DNA of 64,000 nt, from contig NZ_JAMSLX010000001.1 in the NCBI RefSeq assembly GCF_023806085.1, positions 124,001-188,000 of the forward strand, read 5' to 3'. This stretch comes from Hephaestia sp. MAHUQ-44. GTDB taxonomy: Bacteria; Pseudomonadota; Alphaproteobacteria; Sphingomonadales; Sphingomonadaceae. Shown in pieces: positions 29,201 to 36,319 of the stretch. Made by a program: the position numbers and the translations under genes. The notes below the pieces were generated by a model, which did no database searches, was not told where the DNA came from, and worked only from the letters and a program-made list of their open reading frames with translations. Positions within the stretch are counted from its first letter, which is position 1. Each line of letters starts with the position of its first letter.

Positions 29201-30456
29201 CCCACCCCGGTCACGCGCGCGGCGGAAAACGCCACCGGCACGGTGATCGGCGCCCTGGACAACCGCCCCTTGCCCGCCGCCCGCGCGCCCTCGAACCCGG
29301 TATCGTCGAACGCGAAGCGATCGGCGGTCAGCCGATAATCGAAGCTCGCGGTGCCGAACGCGCCGTCGAGGATCGCGCGCAGCTCCAGATTGCGCGCGGT
29401 CATGTTGGGAAACAGCGCGGGCGGCTTGAGCAGCCGCGCGCGCAGCCGCACGTTGCGATAGGCACTGCGCGCGAGATCGATCGTCCCCGTCGTATCCACC
29501 GCCAGCGCCGACGAGCGCAGCGACACGGCACCCTCGACACGGCGATGGGCATAGGTCGCGTCGCCGTTGATCTCGACCTGCGGATCGGTCAGCCGTTGCA
29601 GCTTGCCCTTGGTGATCAGGTGCGGCGCGATCGTCCCCGACAGCGTATAATGCCCGCTGCGGTTGGTGAGCGCGAGATCGAGCACGCGCGTGTCGCGCGC
29701 GCGGGCGGTCGCGGTGCCGCGCCACATCGCCCAGCGCCCGTCGCCGGTCACCGACAAGGCCAGCGGATGGCGGATGCCGCTCAGCCGCGCGAGCACGCCG
29801 TCGGCGCTGCCCTCGGCCTGCACGTCGAGATCGAACTGGTCGCGTGCCGGCTCGGCATCGAGCCGCATCGAGAACCGGTCGCTGCCCTCGATCACCGCCG
29901 CAATGCCAACGCGCGCGCGGCCCGCGGCGATGTCGGCCCGCGCCTGCACCCGGCCGCCGCGCGCGATTCCCGTCACCGCCGGCGCCACCGCCAGCCGATC
30001 GATCCGAAGTTCGCCGATATGCAGATCGAACCCCGGCAGGATCGGCTTGTTCTCCCCCGACGGCCGCGTTTTCGGCAGCTTGGCGAGCGTCGCGGACGGC
30101 ACGATCAGCCGGTTGATGACCAGCCGGTTGGAAAGCCACGCGAGCGGCCGCCAATCGAGTTCGGCGCGCGGTGCGGCGAACACCAGCCCTTCGGGGTCGT
30201 ACACCCGCACGTCGACCAGCGTTGCCCTGGTATAGATCGACCCGTCGATCCGCCCGATCGTGAACCTCAGCCCGCTTTTGGGGCGCAATTCGCCCACCTT
30301 GTCGGTGATCAGCCGGTGCCCGACATCGGTATCGACCATCCAGGCGACCGCGCCCACCAGCACCAGCAGCGCCGCGAATGCCGCCGCCAGCCACCGCACC
30401 CAGCGCCGCCGGGCGCGCGGCGCCGCCGTCTCGGGCAAATCGGCGGCGTCGTTCAA
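26299..30456 (-). CDS. tamB: Translocation and assembly module inner-membrane protein TamB
   Basis: 1385 residues. AsmA/TamB-type protein with an N-terminal signal anchor (RWLAAAFAALLVLVGAVAWM), a very long periplasmic beta-rich body and the conserved C-terminal TamB (DUF490) domain in the last about 350 residues, ending QMTRWLSLLSSIS and RVSKDY. Spans the periplasm and works with TamA in outer-membrane protein assembly or lipid transfer. The start is a TTG at 30456 overlapping the tamA TGA stop; no ATG lies ahead of the membrane anchor. Confidence 0.92.
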   Translation of the reverse strand: MNDAADLPETAAPRARRRWVRWLAAAFAALLVLVGAVAWMVDTDVGHRLITDKVGELRPKSGLRFTIGRIDGSIYTRATLVDVRVYDPEGLVFAAPRAELDWRPLAWLSNRLVINRLIVPSATLAKLPKTRPSGENKPILPGFDLHIGELRIDRLAVAPAVTGIARGGRVQARADIAAGRARVGIAAVIEGSDRFSMRLDAEPARDQFDLDVQAEGSADGVLARLSGIRHPLALSVTGDGRWAMWRGTATARARDTRVLDLALTNRSGHYTLSGTIAPHLITKGKLQRLTDPQVEINGDATYAHRRVEGAVSLRSSALAVDTTGTIDLARSAYRNVRLRARLLKPPALFPNMTARNLELRAILDGAFGTASFDYRLTADRFAFDDTGFEGARAAGKGRLSRAPITVPVAFSAARVTGVGDVAGGILRNLSLSGALKVTSAFVTGNDLKLGSDKLNGRIDLLLDLRTGRYEVNLNGGLRRYLIPGLGVVDVTSRLQAVPGPGGRGTRLVGTGTAQMVRLDNAFFASLAGGLPHIVTRLERGTDLVLHFTDLVLTAPDIRITGNGIRRRDGSFHFEGRGVQRTYGAFSIVLDGKIDHPTLDLHFDAPNATLGLGDVTAHLDPTAQGYDYTAKGQSRLGPFTSHGAILLPPGGQGRIAIAALDVSGAHASGALDIVTGGFAGALDVGGGGFAGVLRFRPQGGNQRIEGHLDFTRARLDAATLQRGKLDFTTVLDPAGATIDATATGIGLRQGPLTIGRFAAEANLRGGVGEVRASISGSRGRAFAIQTVTEVDADRYVVRAKGKVDQRDLTLLTPAVLTRAGTGWRLAATKLAFAGGEAEVDGRFGGGAVAFNARLARLPLSILDIGFPGLGLGGSSSGTLSYAATDGGAPTGRINLTVRGLSRSGLVLTSRPVDLGIAGVLDANTAAARAVVASGGRTIGRAQVRLSPLGGGGVAERLLNAPLFAQLRYSGPADTLWRLTGVELFDLSGPVAIAADATGRLADPRIQGVVDANGARLESGTTGTVITNLRAHGAFNGSRLVLTQFTGQAGKGSVSGSGAFDFAAANGFGIDLKLAADHAVLIDRDDIGATVTGPLRFVSTGSGGTISGDVAVNESRYQLGRATAATAVPRLNIKEINLPGGGEEDEIPAKPWTLAVHAKMKNRLMVTGLGLSSEWSADLNIGGAPDNPAITGRADLIRGDYEFAGREFELDRGIIRFAGEVPANPALDISANASETGLNATIHVTGNAQKPEISFTSVPALPEDELMSRLLFGTSITNLSAPEALQLAAAVAALQDGGTGINPINAFRRAVGLDRLRILPADPQTGQGTSVAAGKYITRRLFAEIITDGQGYSATQVEFQMTRWLSLLSSISTLGRQSANVRVSKDY

Positions 30457-32432
30457 AACGCCTGCCCCAGCGAGACATAGACCGCGATCCGCGGATCGCC
30501 CTTTTGCGGATTGATCGGGGTGCCGACATCGACACGGATCGGCCCGAAGCTCGAATAATAGCGCACGCCGATCCCGGTCCCGAAGCGCAGATCGGACAGT
30601 TTGGGCAGCGGCGAGGTGTAGATGTTGCCGGCATCGAGGAACGGCACGATTCCGAAATTGCCGAACGCCTTCACCCGCGCCTCGATCGAGAATTCGGTCA
30701 GGCTGCGCCCGCCGATCGGATCGTTATTGGGGTCGCGCGGGCCGATATCCTGATAGCCATAGCCGCGCACCGATCCGCCGCCGCCCGCATAGAAACGCCG
30801 CGACGGCGCGATCGCATCGCGCGGCGCGCCCAGGATCGTCCCCAGCCGCACCCGCCCCGCGAGCACCACCGAATCGCTGACCGGCTGGTAGGCGCTGGCG
30901 TCCACTTGCGTGCGGGCATAGCCAAAGACCTGCCCCGACAGCGAAAGCTCGGGCGAGAGCCGGCCCGAAATACGAAAGCCCCGCGTCGGATTGAGCAGAT
31001 CGTCCGATCCGTCATACCCCAGCGTCCCCGGCAGCGCACCGATGAAATAGGTCCGCCGCCGGGGGGCGCCGGTCGACAGGATCACGTCGCGCTCGTCGGT
31101 CGCGACCAGTTCGGCGCCGACCGACCAGGTCCAGTCCTTCTGGTAGAAGATCGTGCTCTGCCGCTCGAGCGTGCCCGATACCGAAAAGGTCCGCGCGTCA
31201 TAGGCATTGCGGTTGATATGCGCGAGCGCGACCTGCCCGGTGAGCACGCGATCGCGCGCATGGTAATTGTTGCGGCGGAAGATGATATTGCCCAATTGCT
31301 CGCGCGTCCCCAGCACCCCGCGCAGCGTGAGCGCGCCTTCGGGCGGGAACATGTTGCGATGTGTCCAGCTCACCTCGGTCCGCACGCCTTCGCCGGTGCC
31401 GTAGCCGAGTTCGCCCGCGATCGTGCGCGGCGGCGCGGGCGCCATCGTGATCGCCAGATCGACCGTGTCGGGGGTGCTGCCCTGCACCGGGGTGATATCG
31501 GCGGAAGAAACCAGCCCGGTCTGGATCAGCGCGCGGCGCAAATCCTCCACCTCGGCCGCGTCATAGCGGTCGCCGGGTTCGAATCGCGCGATATCCTGAA
31601 TGTGCTCGCCGTCGAAAATGCTGCCCTCGGGGGTGGTGATGGCACCGAAATGCCGCGCCCCGCCGGGGATGACCGACAAATCGAGCGTCGCCGTGCGGGT
31701 CGCGTGATCGACGACGATCTCGGGCTCGTCGACCTGCGCGAAGGGAAAGCCCTCGCGGCCGATCGCGGTGCGCAACCCCGTGGTGCCGGCCGCGATCGCA
31801 TCGGCATCGACCGGATCGCCCTGTTTCACCCCGAAGGCGTGGCGCAGCGCCTCGGCCTTGCCGCCCGCCGCCAGCACGCCGTCGAGCGACACCTCCGCGA
31901 AATGATAGCGCCCGCCCGGATCGGCGGTCAGCGTGACGAGCGGCCGGCCGTCGCGCCGGCCGATCCCGGTCGTCACCCGCGCATCGTAATAGCCCTCGCC
32001 GCGCAGCAGCGTGGTGAGCAATTCGGCATCCTCGCGCGCGCGCCGTTCGAGCTGCGCGGCGTTGGCAGGATCGCCATCGTGCGCCTTCAGCGTCGAGAGT
32101 TCGTCGAAGCGCTGGCGTAGCAGCGGCGTCTCGGCACCGTTCAACCCCTCGATCGCGAAGCCGTAGCGCGTCTCGCTGGCAATATCGCTCGTCTGGCCGG
32201 TATCGACGGCCACTTCGTCGGGCGCCAGCGACAGATCGGGCCAGTCGACGCCAAGGCCGGGCAGCGGCGCGAGCGGCGTCTCGGGATTGAGCGGCACCGC
32301 CTCGGGGGCCGTCTGGGGATCGGCGGCGGCGCTGTCGCCGCTGCTCTGCGCGCGCGCCGGCGACGCCAGGACGACGCACAACAAGGTAGCAGCGCCCAAC
32401 ACCGCGCCGTGTCGCCCGGACCCGCATTTCAT
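30453..32432 (-). CDS. tamA: Outer membrane assembly protein TamA (BamA/Omp85 superfamily)
   Basis: 659 residues. Signal peptide ending SPARAQ, a Pro-rich linker, POTRA domains over about 80-330, then the Omp85 16-strand barrel with the signature RRFYAGGGGSVRGYGYQDIGP (split here by the diagnostic VRGY) and a C-terminal aromatic residue (VSLGQAF). First gene of the tamA-tamB operon; it overlaps tamB by 4 nt. Confidence 0.94.
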   Translation of the reverse strand: MKCGSGRHGAVLGAATLLCVVLASPARAQSSGDSAAADPQTAPEAVPLNPETPLAPLPGLGVDWPDLSLAPDEVAVDTGQTSDIASETRYGFAIEGLNGAETPLLRQRFDELSTLKAHDGDPANAAQLERRAREDAELLTTLLRGEGYYDARVTTGIGRRDGRPLVTLTADPGGRYHFAEVSLDGVLAAGGKAEALRHAFGVKQGDPVDADAIAAGTTGLRTAIGREGFPFAQVDEPEIVVDHATRTATLDLSVIPGGARHFGAITTPEGSIFDGEHIQDIARFEPGDRYDAAEVEDLRRALIQTGLVSSADITPVQGSTPDTVDLAITMAPAPPRTIAGELGYGTGEGVRTEVSWTHRNMFPPEGALTLRGVLGTREQLGNIIFRRNNYHARDRVLTGQVALAHINRNAYDARTFSVSGTLERQSTIFYQKDWTWSVGAELVATDERDVILSTGAPRRRTYFIGALPGTLGYDGSDDLLNPTRGFRISGRLSPELSLSGQVFGYARTQVDASAYQPVSDSVVLAGRVRLGTILGAPRDAIAPSRRFYAGGGGSVRGYGYQDIGPRDPNNDPIGGRSLTEFSIEARVKAFGNFGIVPFLDAGNIYTSPLPKLSDLRFGTGIGVRYYSSFGPIRVDVGTPINPQKGDPRIAVYVSLGQAF

Positions 32433-32604
32433 GGCCCCGTCCTAGCCGGGTGCGATCGCGAGTGACAGCGCTTTGGCGCGGCATCGCGCAATTCCGGCGC
32501 GGCGTTGCCTCAATGCACCGTGCCGGCCGCACGCCCTGCCGCCATCGACCCGCACCGCAACACAAGGCTGGCGCGCCGGCGCGCGGCGTGGCAGGGCGGC
32601 GCGC

Positions 32605-32778
32605 ATGGCGAGTCCTTCAAAATCTCCCGTCGCGGGCGGCGCGCTGATCGCGCTCAGCCTCTTCATCGGCATCATCGGCGGCCTCGCCCTCGATCAACCG
32701 ACGCAGGGTTTTCTCGTCGGCCTCGCCGCCGGGATCGCGATGGCGGTCGTGGTCTGGCTGATCGACCGCAAGCGGTAG
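32605..32778 (+). CDS. Small two-helix membrane protein
   Basis: 57 residues: ALIALSLFIGIIGGLALDQ and FLVGLAAGIAMAVVVWLI are two membrane helices separated by a short loop, with a basic C-terminus (DRKR). No family recognised. The ATG at 32605 follows GGCAGGGCGG. It is divergent from tamA and convergent with the S24 repressor gene. Possibly a small stress or envelope protein. Confidence 0.6.
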   Translation: MASPSKSPVAGGALIALSLFIGIIGGLALDQPTQGFLVGLAAGIAMAVVVWLIDRKR

Positions 32779-32784
32779 GCCATC

Positions 32785-32813
32785 CGTCACCCCGGACGTG
32801 TTCCGGCATGACG
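32785..32813. repeat. 29-bp internal-deletion derivative of repeat family C
   Basis: CGTCACCCCGGACGTGTTCC joined directly to GGCATGACG: only the two outer ends of the 88-bp element remain, fused at the shared CCGG. Located in a convergent gap. Confidence 0.75.
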
Positions 32814-32820
32814 CCGCAAT

Positions 32821-33450
32821 CTATTCCAGCGCCCGTCCCAGCCACACCACGCGCCCCACCAGTTCGGCCCGCCGCGCCGTCTCATCCTCGATCGGCGGAT
32901 AAGCGGGATTATCGCTCCGGATCGCCAGCCCCAGCCCAGCGCGCGCGACACGCTTGACCAGCAGCACACCGTCCAACCGGATGACAAAGATGCGCCCGCG
33001 CGAGGTCACCCGCCGGTCATGGGTATCGACCATGATCTCGTCGCCATCGGCAATCGTCGGCATCATCGACTCGCCCTGCGCGCGGATCAGCGACAATCCC
33101 CCCGGATCGACGCCGAGCGCGCGGATCAGCGCCGGATCGAACACGGTGCCCGCCAGCGCGCGCTCGCCATCGACGATCCCGCCCGGCCCCGCCGAGGCCG
33201 CGACGTCGAGTCGCGGCACCATCACCGCCAGCGGCGCGCGCGCGGGGCCGCCGAGCACCGCCTCATCGACCCGGAACCACGCCGCGAGCGTCGCGCGGTC
33301 GCGCTCGGCCAGCGCGCGCGGCGAACCGCGTGTCACATATTGCTGGAGATAGGCCGGGTTGCGGCCGAGCCGCTGCGATAGCGCCGCATAACTCTCGCCA
33401 TGCAGCGCGATCAGCCGCGCCAGCGCGGCCCGCGGATCGTCCGATTCCAT
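32821..33450 (-). CDS. S24-family (LexA/CI-like) transcriptional repressor
   Basis: 209 residues. The N-terminal helix-turn-helix is over about 10-45 (YAALSQRLGRNPAYLQQYVT). The C-terminal S24 peptidase domain has the catalytic Ser in AQGESMMPTI and Lys in VLLVKRVAR, so it can probably self-cleave on RecA-ssDNA like LexA or CI. Not LexA itself: the HTH and spacing differ. Divergent from two small genes across a 98-bp gap with a LexA-type box and a TAGGA/TCCTA palindrome. Prophage-like repressor or SOS co-regulator. Confidence 0.85.
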   Translation of the reverse strand: MESDDPRAALARLIALHGESYAALSQRLGRNPAYLQQYVTRGSPRALAERDRATLAAWFRVDEAVLGGPARAPLAVMVPRLDVAASAGPGGIVDGERALAGTVFDPALIRALGVDPGGLSLIRAQGESMMPTIADGDEIMVDTHDRRVTSRGRIFVIRLDGVLLVKRVARAGLGLAIRSDNPAYPPIEDETARRAELVGRVVWLGRALE

Positions 33451-33466
33451 GCCGCGATCATAGTCA

Positions 33467-33480
33467 TAGGATTTTTCCTA
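33467..33480. promoter_or_regulatory. TAGGA-TTTT-TCCTA palindrome, candidate operator
   Basis: Inverted repeat 17 bp upstream of the S24 repressor start. Its position suits autoregulation. Inference from symmetry and place only. Confidence 0.45.
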
Positions 33481-33498
33481 GACAAGTTGGAAATGTGA

Positions 33499-33513
33499 GA
33501 ACAAATTGAGAAC
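33499..33513 (+). promoter_or_regulatory. Candidate LexA (SOS) box, GAAC-N7-GAAC
   Basis: GAACAAATTGAGAAC is a perfect GAAC-N7-GAAC direct repeat, equal to GTTC-N7-GTTC on the other strand, the known LexA box of Alphaproteobacteria. The repeat extends to TGAGAACA-N3-TGAGAACA. It sits 36 bp before the small gene at 33549 and 49 bp before the divergent S24 repressor, where it could control both. Confidence 0.65.
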
Positions 33514-33548
33514 ATATGGCGAGTCGGAACGGGGTCTGAAGGATGATG

Positions 33549-33728
33549 ATGCTGAGCAAGATCGAACGGTTTCTGCGGCAAACGGCGATGCCGCCGACCA
33601 AATTCGGGCGGATCGCGGTCAACGATCCGCGGCTGGTCGGCGATATGCGGCGCGGGCGCGAACCGGGGCCGCGCACCATTGCCCGGATCGAAGCCGCGCT
33701 CGATCTGCTGACGGGCGCCGACCAATGA
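33549..33728 (+). CDS. Small basic helix-turn-helix-like protein
   Basis: 59 residues starting LSKIERFLRQTAMPPTKFGR. The arrangement of helices around TKFGRIAVNDPRLVGDMRRG and PGPRTIARIEAAL looks like a compact XRE-type DNA-binding fold, but lacks a clear family match. Three consecutive ATGs occur at 33543, 33546 and 33549; AAGGA favours the last. Its stop overlaps the next start (ATGA). Divergent from the S24 repressor, downstream of the LexA-type box. Confidence 0.65.
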   Translation: MLSKIERFLRQTAMPPTKFGRIAVNDPRLVGDMRRGREPGPRTIARIEAALDLLTGADQ

Positions 33729-34039
33729 GCCGCGGGCCTGACGCAGCGACGCTGCTTACCCGCGCGCTGGCCGCAGCGGCCGCCGCCGATAACGTCGCCT
33801 GCGCGATCACCGGTTCGGACTGGAACCGCTGGGCGAGCGCGACCTTCACCGGCGTGCAGCATCGGCTGACGCTGGCGGGCGCGTTCACTCCCGCGCTCGA
33901 CGATTGGCTGACCACATTGCCCGAGCGCGACTTCGTGCTGCCGGGGCATCTCGTCGCCGATCTCACGATCGTGGCGATGCGCGCTTCCCCCGATCGGATC
34001 GAGGCCGATCTTCAGGCGCTGACGGTCGAGGACTGGTGA
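33725..34039 (+). CDS. Hypothetical protein of a LexA-box operon
   Basis: 104 residues, Ala-rich; contains ITGSDWNRWASATFTGVQHR and a LPERDFVLPGHLVADLTI segment. No signal peptide, membrane helix or recognised motif. Coupled by ATGA to the preceding HTH-like gene, so the two probably act together. Function unknown. Confidence 0.65.
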   Translation: MSRGPDAATLLTRALAAAAAADNVACAITGSDWNRWASATFTGVQHRLTLAGAFTPALDDWLTTLPERDFVLPGHLVADLTIVAMRASPDRIEADLQALTVEDW

Positions 34040-34111
34040 GCAGGGGCGGGGGCGCGATACCCCCTCCAGCGTGTCAACTTTGTCAACTTGGCCGGGCGTG
34101 CCGGTCTGGTG

Positions 34112-34879
34112 TCACCGCGCCGAGGCGAGCCGGCGAAGCGCGCCCAACGCGTCATCGACGCGGTCGTCGGTGGCGATCGTGCACAGCGCGGGCAGCGGCT
34201 GGTCGCGCCGCGACATGCCCTGTTCGAGCCGGTCGAGCAGCGCATGGATCGTCGCTTCGGGGCGCGGGCGCACGGGTGGTGCCGACACGACCTGCGGCGC
34301 GAGGACGAACGTATCGAACCGATCGCCGGGATCGAACACCTGCGGCCGCTTGATATGGGCCAGCGCCGCCACCGGCCGCACCGGCTCGGCGGGCACGGCG
34401 AGAATCGCCTGCGGATCGAACGCGGCCAGCGGCTGATCGAGATCGTCGGGAAGATCGCGTCCGGCGGGCTCGTCCACAATCGTCGGTTCGCCAAGATCGC
34501 GCGCCGCCGAAATCGGGCGGCGTGCGGGCGCGTCGGGATGCGCATCGGCGCGGCGCAGCACGGGCAATTCATCGCGCTCGGGGCAGTCGCCGCCAAAGGT
34601 CAGCGCCAGAACGCGCGTGCCGATCGCAAGGTACAGCCCCGCCCAGAGCAGCGCGGTAACCCCCGCCCCACCGGCGAGGATCAGCCCCATCCGCGCGGTG
34701 ATGCCAAGCGGCGGTGCCGCGGCCGGCAGCACGCCCGCAAGCCCGCTTGCGATCGCGCCCTGCTCGATCACGCCGATCGGCAGCACCGCAAATGCCAGCG
34801 CGGTGAGGAGGCCAAGCGCCCCCGACACCACCGGCGCAAGCGGCAGGATCAGGCGTTGACGGCGGAAGGATGCGACCAT
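34112..34879 (-). CDS. Membrane protein of unknown function
   Basis: 255 residues. The first about 90 residues form three hydrophobic helices (LAPVVSGALGLLTALAFAVL; GAIASGLAGVLPAAA; MGLILAGGAGVTALLWAGLY); the rest is a Pro/Asp-rich soluble tail. Its start overlaps the 3' end of the glycosyltransferase gene by 31 bp, so it belongs to the same minus-strand transcript. Possibly tied to polysaccharide export; no homologue recognised. Confidence 0.65.
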   Translation of the reverse strand: MVASFRRQRLILPLAPVVSGALGLLTALAFAVLPIGVIEQGAIASGLAGVLPAAAPPLGITARMGLILAGGAGVTALLWAGLYLAIGTRVLALTFGGDCPERDELPVLRRADAHPDAPARRPISAARDLGEPTIVDEPAGRDLPDDLDQPLAAFDPQAILAVPAEPVRPVAALAHIKRPQVFDPGDRFDTFVLAPQVVSAPPVRPRPEATIHALLDRLEQGMSRRDQPLPALCTIATDDRVDDALGALRRLASAR

Positions 34880-36090
34880 GTTCTACTCGAGACTGCGGCT
34901 TCGACGAGGCGTCGGTACACCGGCTCGTACCGCGAAATGTTTGATGACCAGTTACGCTCGCGCTCGACGAAATCGCGTGCCCGCGCCTTGCGCTCGGCCC
35001 ATGCGTCACGCTGGGCGAGCAGCCCGGCCAGCGCCTCGGCGATGGCAGGCGGCGCATCGGCGGCGAACAGCGTCCCCGTCTCGCCGTCGCGGATCAGCTC
35101 GCGGTGCCCGCCGACGTCCGACGCCGCAACCAATTTGCCCTGCGCCATCGCTTCGAGCGGTTTGAGCGGGGTGACGAGATCGGTCAGCCGCATCTTCTTG
35201 CGCGGATAGGCAAGCACATCGACCAGGCTGTAATAACGCTCGACCTCGGTGTGCGGTACGCGCCCGACGAAACGGATCGCATCGGCCACCGGCGACGCCG
35301 CGGCCTGCGCGCGCAACCCCGCCTCCATCGGCCCGCCGCCGACCAGCAGCAGCCGCGCCGTCGGTCGTGCGGCGACCAGCGCGGGCATCGCCGCGATCAG
35401 ATCGTCGAGCCCCTCATAATCGTAGAAGCTGCCGATGAACCCGATCACCTCCGCCCCGTCGAGCCCCAATTCGGCAGCAAGCGCGGCGTCGCGCGGCGGC
35501 GGATCGCCGAACAGGGTCAGATCGACCCCGTTGGGCGAGACCAGGATCTTGCCCGGATCGATTCCGCGCCCGATCAGATCGTCGCGCAACCCGTCGCAGA
35601 TCACCGCAACCGCATCGGCGCGGCGCACCGCCCATGTTTCAAGCGCCCTGGTCGCCCGATAGCGCAGCGAGCCTGCGCGCCCGGTGCCGTTGCCCACCGC
35701 CGCATCCTCCCAGAAGGCGCGGATCTCGTAGAGCAAGGGCAAGCCCCGCCGCCGCGCCACCCGCAACGCGGCGAGCGCATCGAGCACCGGCGAATGCGCG
35801 TGGAGCAGATCGGGCTTAAACGCGTCGATCGCGCCGTCGATTCGCGCGGCGAATGCGGCGATTTCACGCACCTCACCGATCGGGCTCGGGGTCTTGGGCG
35901 GCGGCAATGTACGGAAGAAATCGAGCCCGTCGACCGTCTCGCGCGGCGCCGGCGCGGCGCCGTGGCGCGGCCCGGTGACCGCCGCGACCGTCCAGCCCGT
36001 CGCTTCCTGCGCCTTGAGGATCGCACGGGTCCGAAAGGTATAGCCGCTCTGGAGCGGCAAGCCGTGATCGAGGACATGGAGAATGCGCAT
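34849..36090 (-). CDS. Exosortase A-associated glycosyltransferase (GT4 type)
   Basis: 413-residue GT-B glycosyltransferase. The N-terminus RILHVLDHGLPLQSGYTFRT is the hallmark of the PEP-CTERM/exosortase A-associated glycosyltransferase subfamily. The C-terminal domain has GFIGSFYDYEGLD, LLLVGGGP and the nucleotide-sugar-binding P-KPLEAMA-GK-VAASDVGG with Glu in the E-x7-E region. The start at 36090 follows GGAAG; two upstream ATGs are possible. Acts in exopolysaccharide assembly at the cytoplasmic face. Confidence 0.88.
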   Translation of the reverse strand: MRILHVLDHGLPLQSGYTFRTRAILKAQEATGWTVAAVTGPRHGAAPAPRETVDGLDFFRTLPPPKTPSPIGEVREIAAFAARIDGAIDAFKPDLLHAHSPVLDALAALRVARRRGLPLLYEIRAFWEDAAVGNGTGRAGSLRYRATRALETWAVRRADAVAVICDGLRDDLIGRGIDPGKILVSPNGVDLTLFGDPPPRDAALAAELGLDGAEVIGFIGSFYDYEGLDDLIAAMPALVAARPTARLLLVGGGPMEAGLRAQAAASPVADAIRFVGRVPHTEVERYYSLVDVLAYPRKKMRLTDLVTPLKPLEAMAQGKLVAASDVGGHRELIRDGETGTLFAADAPPAIAEALAGLLAQRDAWAERKARARDFVERERNWSSNISRYEPVYRRLVEAAVSSRTWSHPSAVNA

Positions 36091-36190
36091 GCCCGCTTCC
36101 ATGCACCCCAAGGTTTAACGGCGCGTCAACCCCAACCGCCTAGAGCAGGCCTGTACCCCTTTTTCGTCGGGCAACGAGGCTGCGCGCATC

Positions 36191-36319
36191 ATGATCGACA
36201 AATTCGCGCTCGCCGTATCGCACGGGCTGATGCTGCTGGTGATCTGGCGATTGCTCCGGCGGCCCGATCTCGATCACGAGACAAGCGCTCGGCCCCCCAA
36301 GGGAAAGCGTGATGCTTGA
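36191..36319 (+). CDS. Very small membrane ORF ahead of the O-glycosylation ligase
   Basis: 42 residues with one membrane helix (LAVSHGLMLLVIWRLLRRP) followed by a charged tail. It runs through the ligase start and stops 8 bp into that gene (stop 36317-36319, ligase ATG 36312), an overlap typical of translational coupling. Codon positions are GC-rich at the third base like its neighbours. Too short to be sure. Confidence 0.5.
   Translation: MIDKFALAVSHGLMLLVIWRLLRRPDLDHETSARPPKGKRDA

Noticed and set aside
26734-32120. Long plus-strand open frames (up to 648 codons) across tamB and tamA
   Set aside because: Arg/His/Pro-rich translations in the antisense frame of high-GC genes; no signal peptide, motif or ribosome-binding site. 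tamA and tamB are strongly supported on the minus strand.
34040-34111. Direct repeat GTCAACTT-T-GTCAACTT between converging genes
   Set aside because: Too short and without symmetry or promoter context to call; it lies in a 3'-3' gap.
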